Made by a program: the position numbers and the translations under genes. Source: Cyprinodon diabolis (Eukaryota; Chordata; Actinopteri; Cyprinodontiformes; Cyprinodontidae). From it: a stretch of 64,000 bases of DNA. Of this stretch, positions 14,336 through 27,680 are shown one piece after another; within the stretch, counting starts at the first letter, position 1, and each line of letters opens with the position of its first letter. Location: contig CM060069.1 of assembly GCA_030533445.1 (NCBI GenBank), forward strand, positions 33,280,337-33,344,336. The letters are read 5' to 3'. The notes beneath the pieces were generated by a model. The model was not told the DNA's origin and searched no databases. It saw only the letters and a list, made by a program, of their open reading frames with translations.

Positions 14336-17215
14336 GGATCAGAGCCGTTCTCATTTCTTTTTCCGTTCAACAAAAGAAAGAGCATGGAGAATCTGTCTTG
14401 AATGCACCTGAATATTAATATGATTTAGGTCACACTTGGTACATAACATGGTAAAATGGTGCAAGAAAATCATTTCATATCTGGTTTAGAGAGGACAGAA
14501 AAACCATTGTTGTGATGCTGCAGAAAAACACAGCTTAAATAGTTAAGTTTCAACTTTTTTTACTTACACCTGGAAGGTCAGAGAATAAAGAGTGTGCCCA
14601 CACGTCACAAACAACATAATCAAACCTGAGCTGAGTCATCTGAAATATATCACACTGCACCAAGTTACCAAAGCACCACATCCCAGCTATGTTCTTATAT
14701 GACCTATGTTTAAAAGCAATTATTAAACTATTGGAAAGTTTTGATCAAATACAGTTAGCAAAAACTGGAAAACATATTTTGCAACTTTCCTTATTTTTTT
14801 ACCTTTTAAAAACCAGAACACATCACTTAGCAACAATTCTCTTCACATTTACAGCTGTAATGGAAGAAGAGCTCTACAACAAAGCAACGCCAGTGAAGCC
14901 ATAGCTTAATTTTCATTTCTTTCTGTCACATGTTTGCCAAATCAGATATGATCACCATGCTTGATAACATCCATTTATCCTTCTTTAAGTCTGCTAATGC
15001 TCCATGAAGACAACAAACATAGTCGCAGCTACAAGAGACAGAAGGTGAGGAGAGTAGATGGATGCATAACACTGGGAGGGAACAGAGACAAGAACAATGG
15101 CGATGTAGAAAATGTAGAAAGACAAAATCAAACATGACAGTAACAAATAAGGAAACATGGGGAAATACAACTGAAGTAGACTTTACAGCTAACCATTATA
15201 GAAAAACTGATTTATTGCACACTGTATCTTACATATAGCCCATATTTGGCACAGTAAGACATGGTAGCTTTATCCAACTGACTGTCACATAATTTAAACA
15301 GACAGGTCCATCAAATATATATCAGCATCAGAGTGAAAATAGTCACTTCCTCACTAGAAGGACACATGAAGGTAATGTGGTTATTTCCCAATGAACTACA
15401 GTACTGTCTTCAACTTTGGGGACTAAAAAGGAAAGATGTGAAACAAAAATCTAACTGAAGTGTGAGGAAAATTACAACCTGTTTCATTATTACTATATTT
15501 TTCTAATATTCTACCACCCTATTCTAAATAAAAAAAAAAAAAAAGGTTAAACAAGTTTGGGGTCTTTTCAAAGATGTGCAAAAGTCCTCCACTATAAATT
15601 TGACACTCACTTCCTTATTTGCACTGTCAGAGCAAACCTTGCAAAGAAGTGCACAAACCATCAATTTAAAATTTCAACTTTTACTAATATTTCAATAGAA
15701 ATATATATATTTGGTGTCACAGTTTAAAACCATACATCAAGCTCTTTAAACAAAAATTTGTTTTCAACACAAGTTTATAAAATTTCTATTAACTACTTAG
15801 TCTTAGTTTATGTAAAATCACAGGCTTTAATACCATAACAACCAAAAAAATGGACATCAAACTGTAGAGTAAATATCTGATGTGGCTACAGGAAATGCTA
15901 AAGGTAAATAAAAAGAAATTCCAGCTTTGTAGTTTCCACCATCTCCATCTTGTCTCTGAAAATATACTTTACTGATGATCTAAAGAAAGAAATCTGCTCA
16001 GAAGTCAGAAAACAAATTAAAATCGGAAATGACAGCAAGACCACGTACAGCGGTGCAACCTCCAAAAAACAGTCTGTGTTTTGCCAGAATGCTTTGAGAA
16101 AATCTTGTGTTTATTTCAAGCTGGTCTGGTTCATAAGATCAAGTAAAATTCAACCACAGCATAATCAATAAAAAGAAAACTGTTTACCAAGTTTAAATAA
16201 TCTGTCTAGTTCTATTTTCAAAGTCAACACAGCTTGAAGATGATATTCTTAGATTGGTTCAAAAGATATGCATAAAGCATGAACAGGAAATCTTTTCACA
16301 AGCTTTGGAAAGGGAATTTTAAACAGTTCAGGGCAGTGGCTATACACAGAAATTCACAGAAGCCATTTTTGTTTGCTTAGGTGATAAGAAAAACAAGACC
16401 AGTCTGGATTTAACAGTTATCTGTCTGTAATCTAAAAAAAAAAAAACATCCATAGTGGAGGTCAGTCAAATTAGCATAATCATACAAAACATTTGCATTA
16501 ACAGGAAGTAAAAACACAGGCAATCGTTTATTTTCCAAAGAGGAAATCTTCCTTCATTCACGTTAAGCATTAAGCCACATAGACATAATAAACAGGCTTT
16601 CTGCAAGTTCTAGAAAGTTCATCTTTCTAATGTTACCTAACTGCAATGACTTTTACACAGCAGCCTATTATTTTACCCAACCAGTGAAAACTTGGATCTC
16701 CAAGTAGACCTCCAGGAAGAAGTTGCAAGTAAATAAAATAATGCATATAACTCAACATAATTCAGTTTTAATTCACAAAAAAAAATATTATTTGGTATTA
16801 AGCCTGGCTAAAAAAGAAAAAAAAGTGAAAACTGTTACCGTTTCAGTCAGTGGTGTTACTTAGGTCTGGCATATGGGTTAAGATAGCTGTCAATCAAAAA
16901 AGCTGGTATTTGTTCATAGTTATCAGTCCATATATGCGACATTATTTGTTACATCGGTGAAAGAACATGTTTAGAATTTATGAATTCAAGTTGCGCATTT
17001 ACATTTTGCAGCTGACTTCAACACAAGAACAAATCACAAATGTATAAATATAAATCTACAACCCCTATTAAAGCTGTTGAAATCCTTACCAGCTGGAGGT
17101 GCTAGTGCACCTGAAAGTTAGATTCACCTGCCACCTTTAAACAAGAAGAGAAAGAGGAAAGCAAAAGCATCGATGGATGTCACTACCCAATCCGTCCCGG
17201 AAGAACGACCCGTTC

Positions 17216-17776
17216 TGCGCATGCGCAAATATATTTAAAATATAAATCCAGGTGTCCATAAATAATGTCATTATGGTACTAAAAATGCTTATTTCTATCC
17301 TTAACTCACTAAAGAATGCTAATACACATTTTAAAAAAATGTTTTATGACTTTTTTAAGACAGTTTTTATGCTTTTTACATTTTCTTCGTTAAACTGCTT
17401 CAATGACGTCATCATCAGACATGCTCAGAGCAGTCCGGCAAGATATGATTAAACATATTTATCTGCATTTTAGTCGCTTCTTTCTTTAGATTACGCACTA
17501 TATAGCATACAAAAACATAAAATTTACCCACCGGAAGTATCGTAGAATCCATTTCCGGTGCAGGTCGGGCAAAGACGGGTGATAAAACAGAAAGGATTTT
17601 AAAGCATTTATTTTCTCAGGAAATACATTAATAACCTTTAACTCGTTATATTTTAGTAAGTTTACTGTTTTTGGGGAGGGAAAACGTCATTTAGGTATTT
17701 TTAACAAAATAAAATCGAAGACGACCTGGATGCACATCTGGATGCGCATGCGCAAATGAGCTGATGGCGCATGCGC
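17216..17776. promoter_or_regulatory. cluster of NRF1-, ETS- and CRE-type motifs
   Basis: TGCGCATGCGC occurs at 17,216 and 17,743, with GGCGCATGCGC at 17,766. Between them are TGACGTCA at about 17,404 and two ETS-like cores (ACCGGAAGT near 17,531; TTTCCGGTG near 17,553). Such sets mark housekeeping promoters, but the outer NRF1-like sites also face each other as inverted repeats (TTCTGCGCATGCGC), which suggests a transposon instead. No exon is evident next to it. Confidence 0.3.
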
Positions 17777-18699
17777 AGAACAGCACGTGTTGAAAACATT
17801 TAAGAAAAAATACATTTGATTAATATTTTTTTTTTGTCTTCTGAATGATATTCATTTAATGATGGTTGGCGAACAACCATCAGCTGACAACAAGGAACAA
17901 ATACAAAATTATGACTTATTCACAGTAATGCTGGACTGTTATTCAATATGAATATAACTCACAGTAAAATGTTATCCAATAATGGTGATATGACAATTGA
18001 GCACATTTACAGTAGTTCAATATATACACTTCAGACTTTGGTTACGGCCTTTGTGACAACAGAAAGAGCAGCAGCACATTGGCTGTAAGAGCGATGACGT
18101 ACTCCACAGACAGGGAGCGTGTGCTCTGCAGCAGTAGGCTGTGCTGCTGGTGCTTCAATAAGATACGTTTTACCTAAAAAATGAACACGCTGGATAATGT
18201 GACCTAACGTCCCTGTTTTGTAATAGCTGTGGAGGGCAAAAGCCGTCCCCAAAAATATCTCTGACTTCAGCGTTTGATGATTGAATAATAGATGTGTGGA
18301 AAGCATGCTGCTCATAAAGCAACAACTGGTCGCACAGCTTAAATTAAGTTGTAATAGAGGAGCTGAGAGCAGCCTAAGGGGAAGGCGCGAGCCTAATTGG
18401 GTTAATTGGGTTGACTGAGCTGAGAAAAAGTTTTGATTCAAACGTGACTAATGTTGGCGACACTCCCTGTACCCACGTCAATTAAAAAATAAATAAACAG
18501 GATCTGTTTTGTTTTTATTAAAGAGGAGAAGTACAAAATAAACCCACATTCTACCAACAAACAGTAAACCATAAATCAAGATAAGAGCAGGGGGTATGAC
18601 AGAGCGAAAGGAGAGGATTTTGGAGAATGAACTGGGGAGCTTTAGATTGTATTTCAAATTTATATTCATTTAAAAAATGCCGAAAGGGCAAATCAACTC

Positions 18700-19108
18700 G
18701 TAATGAAATGCTCCTAGTTGCTACTAGTGAAAAAGGGGCATACAACACCAGGGAGACATTTAATCGGATTAATAATGATAATAATAACCATCAACTAATT
18801 TAGTAATCGATTAATGTTTAACTGGAGTATAGAGACCCTAAAACAGGCCTTTAGCTGACAGAGCAACCCACTTAGAACAGCAATTATACCAAAATTGTAT
18901 AAAGATTTTGCATTTAAGATAAAAGAAAAACATTTTCGTAAGGCAACATGCTGTATCCAGAATTCATCAAGTGGAAAAGTCTTATTTTCACCTGGTTTCA
19001 TTTTCTAAAGCGTCTTCTTTAAGGAACCTTTGGCTATTCATCAAATAATCTAAAATAAATTATCAATACATTAATCAATCTGCAAACTAATCATTAGTTG
19101 CAGCCCTA
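18700..19108. mobile_element. probable hAT-type MITE relic
   Basis: The right end TAATCATTAGTTGCAGCCCT matches the familiar teleost hAT terminus reading AGGGCTGCAACTAATGATTA on the other strand. AATCGATTAAT motifs occur inside. The left end is not clear. Confidence 0.4.
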
Positions 19109-22100
19109 TACAACACCATCAACAAAACACAACAAAGACTGTTTGCACTTTGAATCAGTCCTGTTATAGGACTTTTTGTCTAGATTTGTGGGCTTTGGTG
19201 ACATTACTGTGGGCTGAGAAACACTGAAGTGAAAAAGTACCACATGTATCACCACTAACCATACACAGCATATCATTTCTTTGAATAATAAATCACAGAC
19301 TGGTCCTTTTAATGCAATCAAGGTACCCAAAAGTTTTGACTGCAAAGAAAGTTGCACCTTCATATGATTTTTGTTGTCAACAGAACTTTTAATAAAGTGT
19401 CAGCCCCTTCCTCAACAGTGAAAACCCAGTTTGAGGTTGTCTTTATAAGCTTAAAAATGCCTAAAACAAGTTATCATAGTAGGAAACTTGCAAACTCATA
19501 GAAAGCTCTAATTAAAAGCAGTCACCTGAGCCTGTACCTTATAAAGCTATGGGAAATTTAAAAATCTAAAATTGGAAGCAGTCAACAAACCGGGATAGAC
19601 AAAAATAACAAAGATGCTTTAGTTTAAATCAATGCATAAGTTAACAGGGATTCTATAAAGTTTAGAGAGGAGAGGAAACTCTATGAGCAGCAGCACAGAG
19701 AAATACAGACCCCATTTTAGGCCCCTTTAAGTTGGTTTAATATCAAGGGCTGGCTCTTTTGTTTCTCCATCTCTCACATACACACAAAGTGGAGTATGGC
19801 CTCAGACCTGGCAAGCTGCTCTCAACTTCTTGGAGCAGATTTCTCTCTAATTTGGAGTTGATTGCTGTGGGCCCTCTGTGAGTGACTAGTGAAATATGAG
19901 CGTTGAGCGAATATGGAGGCTTGGACTTCGTTTAGCAATGTATGCATTCGATTATATGAGCGTGCAGGCACCGAGCCACTGGTCAGTCAGAGTTTGTGTC
20001 TTTGCATGTACAGTGTACGTGCTTGTGTGGAGGTCTGTATCAGGGTCTATGTGGAGACAGAGTGTTTTTTTTCCTGTGCACATGTGGTTTTTGGCCTGAG
20101 TTAGAGTAAAGACTCAGAGCGGTCTGCAGGGATTCAGGCAAAGCGAAAGGCAAAGCTGAATAATTACATCTCTGAATCCAGAATAAATTATCTGGAGGTA
20201 AGTTTCAATGAAACGAGTTGTTAAAAAATCCAACTACAGTAAATAAGTCAGATAGTGTCCAAGCCGAGTCCAAATCACACTGGTTGTTTAAAACAAGTGT
20301 CAAAGAGCGGAGGAGTAGATTTTAACAGAAGTGCAAATTAAGTTGAAATCCTTGCCTGTGGATTCTTACTTATTTGTTTAATCGATTTAGTGTGTTTCAA
20401 GATTTTATTTAAAAGATAAAACATATAATCATATTGAGTTCCGATGATAAATATGTTTTGAAGAATTACTGTAAATCCAGAAGTTGACCCACTAGCTCTT
20501 ACAATTTTTGGAATCTCTCCCTTATGATAAAAAAATGAGTAAATGCACAAATTCTAATGCTGCTTTGAATAAAGAAAACTTTTCATGTTTTCTTTATTTT
20601 TTTCCTTTTTATTGTTTTTTTAGGCTTCTTTCTTATCACAGCTGCAATGCATAAGCTACTTTAAAAAAGGCCACAGCAAAATCCTAAAATGAAAAGTCTT
20701 GGGTTAAAAAAAAATTCTAATCCTAATCAAAATATTACCACTTATTTTTTCCCCCTTTTTAGGAATAATAAAAGCCTCTCCTTCTAGATATTGCTTTTGT
20801 AACCCAAACCCCATCTTAGATCATTGCCTCATTGATGCACCCAGAATTTGTTTATGTATACTTTATGGTCTAAAATATACTAAACACCAATTAAATCATA
20901 AAGCCCACAGCACACACTTTTCTATAGTAGATAGAAAACCCAAACTGCAGATGTTTAAGGTCTGAACAAGAGTTCAGAACCTCTTTCTAGAAACAATATA
21001 TGACTTAGTTAGCAACTTTACATCTTAAAGCTCTGTCTTTTCATTTTACAGCAACAAACAAGTTCATCAGCAAAGAGTTTCAAGTTATTAAATGTCTTCA
21101 GGAAGCTACACCCAGGGTACATCTTTGTTCATTCATCATTCACAGAAAAAACTCTTACAAAAGCAAGAAAAAGACAGTGATGGTAACAAAAACAGCTGGG
21201 TAACCCTGGGAAAAAAACTCAAACCAATCTCAAATCTATTGTATTTGCACAGCAAAAGGTAACAGAAGGAAATTGAAAATTCTAGCCTCAATTCATGAAC
21301 TTGGATTTAAATCTCCAGTCGGGTTGGTTGAATGTGCATTTCTTAATACTGTTCCAGCAGAATATATTAAGCAGCAGTACTAGAAACTGGACCTAGTTAC
21401 CTTTGTGCAAACACACTTATCAAATAAAGCTGCCTCTGACTCTATTTCAAGCTGCATCATTTGTTTGATGCACTGCAGGCGGGCCTGTTTTATAAACACA
21501 AGGTTTCTGACGTCAAATAGTAATATTTGAAGGTAAAAATCAAATTCTACAACAGCTGTATCTAGTTCCACAATAAAATATTTTTTTTTTGCTGAGCAAG
21601 AACATTGGGAACACCTTTAAGGGCTTATCTACACCGTCAACTTTGACCTAGAATGCTCAGACGTTTTGAGAAACACTTCAAAAAAACTTTACTAAATCAG
21701 AAGAAAAGACCTTGCAGCAGATTTTCTCCTGTTCTTTTTTACAACTTACCTCCTTGCTCTCACTCCTGGAACGCCCCCCCAGGCTTCATCTTTCTGCTTT
21801 GTGTGTTTGCATTCCAGCACAGCTCTATTTAAGGGCTATATCCCTGCACTGCTCAAAGGAATGCACATCTGCAGCGAGGTCTCTATACTATTGTGTCTAT
21901 CTTTCTCGGATTGTTTGCTTCTAGCTGTGCTTAGAGTACATCGACCTACCCCATGCTATTGCCCTGCAGGAGCCATGCCTGCAGAGAAGAATACATAAAT
22001 ATACAAGGAAAGATCTGAATGAAGAGAAATCTTGTTTATTGCATCAACAAGTGCATTTGTTTGACTTGATTTAAGAGTTTCATTTATACCGTGCCAAGAG

Positions 22101-22735
22101 AGCATCTGAGCTTAAGAGCTGGGAACTAACAGAGTAAATGAGATACTATAGAGGTGCTGAACTACTGTCTTTTGCAATGACAAACAATACCACAGCATTT
22201 ACACTAAATAAATATCAACTACAAGTATAGCATTATTTACTTGCCTTTATTCTAAGTAGAAAAGCAAAAATTACTCATAGGCTTGAAAAAAGGTGATAAC
22301 ATTTGTTACTGTTTATTAGCCACAGCGCAAGCTGCATTTTTCTTTCCTAATAACAAGGGAAATGGTTTCTGGGCTTTCAGCAGGTGGGGGAGGGGTGACT
22401 TTACCTTCCTCTGCACTTTTATCAAAAAGACTTTAAACCTTAGCAACGGCATGACAGTAGTTTGGAAGATAAAGTTTTAATGCTACAGGCTAGGGCTTCT
22501 GAAAAACTGTTGTTTATTTAGTGTTGAAGTTTTAAGAAGCACTCATCATAACAACCACAACAGAATAACATTTATTGTTATGTTGAGCCGTTCTAGTTAC
22601 AAACATACCAGCGACTTATTATTGAAGGTTTGGACCTGACTAAATTAGGTTTAAATAAGAAAAATTATAAAATGAACATATAGCTTGGTAGCTAATGTTT
22701 GTTGTATTGAGTTTTTTCTTTAAATCTACTAACCT

Positions 22736-22957
22736 ACTGGTTTGGTACTTTAACACAAAATATCATTAGTGTAAAGTAAATTACAAACCTAAATTATTAA
22801 CATTTTTGTAATTGACTTTACTTTGCACTAATAAAATTCTGTGTTCAAGTACCAAACTGGTAGATTTTTCTTTAAAAGTCTACCAGTTTGGTGCTTTAAC
22901 ACAAAAATGTATTAATGTAAAGTAAAGTCAATTACAAAAATGTTAATAATTTAGGTT
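22736..22957. repeat. snap-back inverted repeat with an extra third copy of one arm
   Basis: Two 79-bp arms (22,786-22,864 and 22,879-22,957) are near-perfect reverse complements around a 14-bp loop. A third, direct copy of the right arm's start (CTACTGGTTTGGTACTTTAA) lies just to the left at 22,736-22,785. The pattern is arm, inverted arm, arm. No target duplication or coding content is visible. Confidence 0.85.
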
Positions 22958-23439
22958 GGAACTTGGGAAAATCAGCATAAAGTTTACTTTCAAATTAAAT
23001 CATGCAGGGTGTGTTTTATCTTGGCCGTCTCTGTGTTTGTTTTAATGAAGATATCATATAGTAGAAACATCTGGTGGGTGAATAAAAGGAATTCTGTAAG
23101 TCATTAAACTGCCATTATTTTAATGAATGAAAAAGACAGTAAATTCCACAGAGATCATGTGTTCCTGGTTTACTGGCAGTAGTCACAAACTACATTTAGA
23201 GTGCTGCGTTACAACTTGTTTTCAGTGATAATAATGAGCCCAGATTTTTCACATTTTAAATACCTTAAATTTTACATCTTGGTTTTGAAAGACAACCTTA
23301 ATGTTGGTAACAGAACTAATGCAGAGAATAAAACATGACTTTCTAGTAACCACCCGGACCATCTCCAGGTTTTATTTTAATCTGAATTTCCAGAACCAGA
23401 ACCAAATATTGAAATATTAAGTTACATTTCTATGAGAGG

Positions 23440-23706
23440 AAAAAACTAGTAAAAATGTCTTAAATTAAGTGTATTTACCCTAAAGTAAAAGTAAATTAGA
23501 TACTTTCCAATGGAATGAGAATTTTTACTCTTAAAATAAGATATTTAGATAAAATGCACTTGAAATTAGACAATGCCATTGTGTTTTCTTATTTTAAATG
23601 TAAATTATCTTGTTCCATTGGCAAATGTACCTTCTCAATTCAAGAACAAATGCACTTATAAAAAAAAAAAAAACGACTTAACTAGATTTTTAATTTTTTT
23701 CCAGTG
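23440..23706. mobile_element. related copy of the same MITE, inverted orientation
   Basis: TCCAATGGAATGAGAATTTT and TTACTCTTAAAATAAGATAT match the reverse complement of the 55.6 kb element. A poly-A run is inserted near its right side, and the ends are more diverged. Confidence 0.5.
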
Positions 23707-24239
23707 TGTTGCTTTAAATCAAGGTTAAAAACCAATTCATCTGCCCTTACCTTATGGTGCGGTTCTTGACTACATTTACCAGGGAGGCATGTATTTATTT
23801 TTTTATCATAGAGTAAATCAAACAAGCAGGACAACGTGTCATTTACTATTTGAGCCCAAAAAGCACATTACTGCTCTGGAGCTGCTGGTTGCAGACCCCT
23901 GACATCTTTATTTTAAGATGTTTTTAGTGCAAGAGCATATCTATATAAAAAAAAAATTATTCAGTATTAGATCTTCAACGGGGCATTGGCTCCTTTTGGC
24001 CCCTGTCTAGAACCCCCAATTCTCACTGTTCTATTTAGATGTTTACATAAAGTTGTCTTTACCTGTTACAGCCTTGTTACAAAAAAAGTTAATAAAAAAT
24101 ATATATATTTATAGATAAGAAGCCAAATGTTTTTACCTTTAAACAAACTTCTGATAAAACATTACAAAAAATATATTTTCACTTTTTTATGTGCATTCAA
24201 TTAAACCTATAAGCTATAAACCAGGGTTTGACAGGCGTC

Positions 24240-24680
24240 CTTTATTATTACTGAGCGACGCAACACATCATGACGTCACGGTCCCACAGACATCACCGGA
24301 GCAGCTACACTAGTGTCCTGTCCCGTGGAGAGGCGGATAAAACTTTTCGCCTCCCCCAAAGCCGCAGCCCCGTAGCCGCTAATTCCTCCCTCCACTGATT
24401 CAGAAAATCCCGCAAACTCACCTTGGACAAGCTCCGTTGGTCAAACAGGCATTATTATATTATCTTTTTCCATGGCTGGGACTTCGGCGAGCACTTCTTC
24501 GGTTTGCCGAAGACAAAGTAGAGTCGGACTAACTGGCCAGAGAGCGACAAACTAAACGGGGATGAGAAGGAGGAGGAGGTTCATGTAAGGCGGTGTCTAG
24601 CCAGACTGAGCCAGACCAACCCTCCTCTCTTCTCATTGGACAAGGTGTCTGTCAATCACCTGGGAGACAGGGCGGGTCCT
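24240..24680 (-). promoter_or_regulatory. CpG-rich candidate promoter and 5' non-coding exon of an unseen leftward gene
   Basis: This stretch has about 21 CpGs in 350 bp, far above the AT-rich surroundings. On the minus strand a GC box (24,669-24,675), a CCAAT box (24,636-24,640) and then a region ending in a strong donor (CCAAG then GTGAGT, exon end 24,422) occur in promoter order. The putative exon has a 10-codon open frame starting at 24,473 that stops at once, so it would be untranslated. A full CRE (TGACGTCA) is at 24,271. No downstream exon was recognised to the left. A repeat origin cannot be excluded. Confidence 0.35.
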
Positions 24681-24795
24681 AACTGTAAGGGCTTAAACAG
24701 ATAATCCTTAGTGTTGTGGAGTGAGGTCTACTGGGACAAAATATGCGTTTTTGGGTTTGAAAGAAAAAAATAAGAATTTAAGAGAATAAAATAGT

Positions 24796-25830
24796 ATAGA
24801 AAATCCCTTTATTGTCCCACAATGGGGACATTCTGGCGTTTACAGCAGCAAAACAATTGTAGCAAAGTGGTTACACAAATGCAGAGGTGTCAAGTAACAA
24901 AGTACAAAAACTTTGTTACTGTACTTATGTACACTTTTTAGGTATCTATACTTTACTCCATTATTTATTTTTCTTCCTACGTCTGACTTCTACTCATTAC
25001 CTTTTCACACAAGTATCTGTATTTTCTATTCCTTACATTTTTAAAACAAACGTTATTCTTTTTTCTTGGCTTCGGTTAAATGTTTTTTAAATATTTATTT
25101 CACATCATGTGCACCATCCAATGTAGATCATTGGCGCCATCCACATCTAGTGAAAACTAGTGTAGTTGGATGAGTCATATAACGCAAACACTCATTGGTT
25201 AGCTAAAGGAAATCATCAGAAGCAAGCAGGTGTTCTTCAAACTGCAAACACGAATTGTCTATGCCATGCTACAATGTAGGAATTAGAAAAAGATGTTGAA
25301 ATGTCTGAAAGGTCAGAGATGGAGACGGAGACAAACCTTCATCCTTGGCCCTATCTCAAAGAATTTTTCGAAATAGTCGAAAAATTGAGCTTTCAATTCA
25401 TATAGTGGCATCTTGCTGTTTTTTTTAAAGGTTAGTTTATACTTTACTTTTACGTGAGTAAAGAGGTCAAGCTCAAACTTCAACTTTTACCAGAGTGTTT
25501 TTAAACTGCAATATCAATACTTCAACTTAAGTAACAAATGTGTGTACTTTTGACACCACTGCACAAATGTGGACCTTAAAAGATTTTAAGTTTTAAAATA
25601 ACACAATACAGAAAAGTAAAAAAAAAAAAAAAAACACGATAAAATATAAATACTGTGCACCTGGAGAATAAATAACCAATATACAGCCGTGGACATTTTT
25701 ACAGTAATGGATATTTGAAAATAGCAGCAACATCAGAGATGTGCAAAATGACAGCAGCATGTTATTTAACTGACTAAGGTAGAAACTGTGCAAAAATCAG
25801 CATGAATGTAGCAACTTATTGAGATTGTTG
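24796..25830. repeat. older interspersed repeat interrupted by the hAT insertion
   Basis: The left half starts near AAATCCCTTTATTGTCCCAC, a motif at the end of several teleost interspersed repeats. The right half resumes after 25,569 with a poly-A-like run and AT-rich sequence. Only the nested arrangement is firm; the outer limits are approximate. Confidence 0.45.
24882..25561. mobile_element. non-autonomous hAT element with exact 8-bp target duplication
   Basis: CACAAATG occurs directly at both edges (24,874-24,881 and 25,562-25,569). The left end reads CAGAGGTGTCAAGTAAC; the right end reverse-complemented reads CAGTGGTGTCAAAAGTA. The 680-bp interior is AT-rich with no transposase. It is inserted into an older repeat whose halves continue on both sides. 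Confidence 0.85.
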
Positions 25831-26882
25831 GGAACATGATTGAATTTTCAAAGTGCAAAAAATGTAAAAAGTGTATTAATCATTATTAGCCTATAATATA
25901 CAAACATCGAACCTTTAATCACTAATTTAAACTATGTTTTTTTATTCACAAAGAAAAAATGATATATGTCTCTAGATAATAATTAGAAAACAAAAAATGA
26001 CACTATGGGAGAAAATGTCTACTAGAAAATATGACCGTAAGCAATTAGTGTTTTTAGCTAATCACACACTTTTTGTAACTAGAAACCAAAAATGATTAAA
26101 CTCATATAAACTGATGGGTTTCCCGAAACTGGTGAAGCTCTTATGCAAAGTCCATGAATTTTTGATCGGGGTTGAGGTTTATATCTTTCCAAATGCTTGC
26201 TGGTAATTTGCTGTACCCATTATAAGCCAAGTTTAATGTGCATGTGGGTGTTTTTGTGTTGCTGGACCACCCAAAAGTGTCTCGATTGGAACTGTTTGGC
26301 ATTTCTTTTCTTTTAGGCCAGTAAAATATAACTTAAGTCTTCAAAAAGACTATTAAGTCTTTCTGGTTTTAAAGTAGAAAACTGTACATACTGTCAAGCA
26401 TGGTAAGACAGCCAGCAATACTATAAGCAATACTATAATACTATATAATAGAATGACATATAAAGACAGTGAAGAGCTACCTTCATAGTGGTACAAAGCA
26501 TCTAAGTGAGTTTAATCTTTATTCAAATAGAAACATGTTTTGGGGACATCATGGGCAAACTGTGTCATGTTTTAGGAAGGGGACAATGTATTTTGGCCTA
26601 TGTAGGTTATTTTGCATGAAGTCCAAAACGTTTAGGTTTTGGTCTCATCTGACATGATCTTCTTCTATGCAGTGCTACAGGATCAAATCAAGAATAATCT
26701 GATTAAATCCTTGCTGAACCATTTAGTTGCAAAAACTGGCCTAAACTAATATTGCATATTATTTTACTTATATCACTGAATTACACAAGTCCTGTCTACT
26801 ACCAACCCCAGTGTTATCGTATTCAGCTGGAAATATAAATTAGCACAAAACATGAGGACTTTTTATTTGCTTTTTGTTCTTG

Positions 26883-27680
26883 TAATTCAATTCTAGTTTA
26901 TTTATACAGTGCCAATTCACAACACATGTAATCTCAAGGCACTCTACCAAAACAATTCAATCAAATCATACAGTCAGATTGGTTCAAAGTTTTCTATCTA
27001 AAGAAAACCAGGTGATTTCATCGACTCATTGACTCGAAGGTAATCCCGCACACAGGCATGCTGTTGGTGTCAGTGGAGAGGAAAACTCTCTTTTAACAGG
27101 AACCAACATTAGAAGCAGGCTTATTGTGATCAGCAATCTGCCGAGGCTGAATGTGGTTCAAGGAGACAGAAGCAGACATTAAAAAAAAAAGAAGCAGAGT
27201 TACAAAAGGCAACTATCAATCAGCTCCACAGGCGGCCCCATCCAGAAAACACACAAGCAGGCAGACGAGTTCTGAGCCAGCTCCCATACCAGAGGATAGA
27301 AGAGAACACATACAGTTAGGCACAGTCAGAGAAATAAGACAACACTAAAAAACAGGGCAAGCTCCGACATCTAGAAACTAAGGTATTGATGGCAGCAGCA
27401 CAGCTAATATTTCGGTATAGGATGGTGTCACAGCCAAACAGGAACAGATCAGATAAAGATAACATCAAGAGAAAAAGCAGAGAAGGCATAACAATAGAGA
27501 TTGAACTAACAAATACCGCAGAATGGAGGAATAGAGATAGAATGAAGCAGAATGATGAAAAGAGGGTCCCTATGTCCTCCCATAGTCTAAGCCTATAGCA
27601 GCACAAATAGAGAAAATAGCTAGGGATAACCGAAAAATTTTGTATGAGGTATAAGAAAGGTAGAGCCACACTGAGGCCAA
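26883..27680 (-). mobile_element. L2-like LINE 3' end
   Basis: Read on the minus strand it finishes with TTGTGAATTGGCACTGTATA and AAATAAACTAGAATTGAATT, close to the common 3' end of teleost L2-type LINEs. The upstream part shares long stretches (GGAGACAGAAGCAGACAT, GAATAGAGATAGAATGAAGC on plus) with the copy near 32.2 kb. No coding part is intact. Confidence 0.6.

Larger units (their letters stand above)
11142..22735. other. no recognised gene
   Basis: This stretch is AT-rich with poly-A/T tracts and hAT relics. Splice-like segments on the minus strand at about 17,091-17,136 and 21,748 are suggestive but show no convincing protein. It may be intron or intergenic. Confidence 0.55.

Noticed and set aside
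15870..15960. Minus-strand acceptor followed by a 32-codon open frame (GDGGNYKAGISF)
   Set aside because: The composition is suggestive, but there is no partner exon, no known family and the stretch is short enough for chance.
17091..17136. Minus-strand micro-exon with good splice signals (TTTAAAG ... CAGCTG-GTAAGG)
   Set aside because: Only about 46 bp, frame uncertain, and no upstream or downstream exon to join.
21740..21990. Possible minus-strand first exon with a GTAAGT donor at 21,748 and a TTAAATAG motif
   Set aside because: No open frame or downstream exon was found, and isolated donors occur often by chance.
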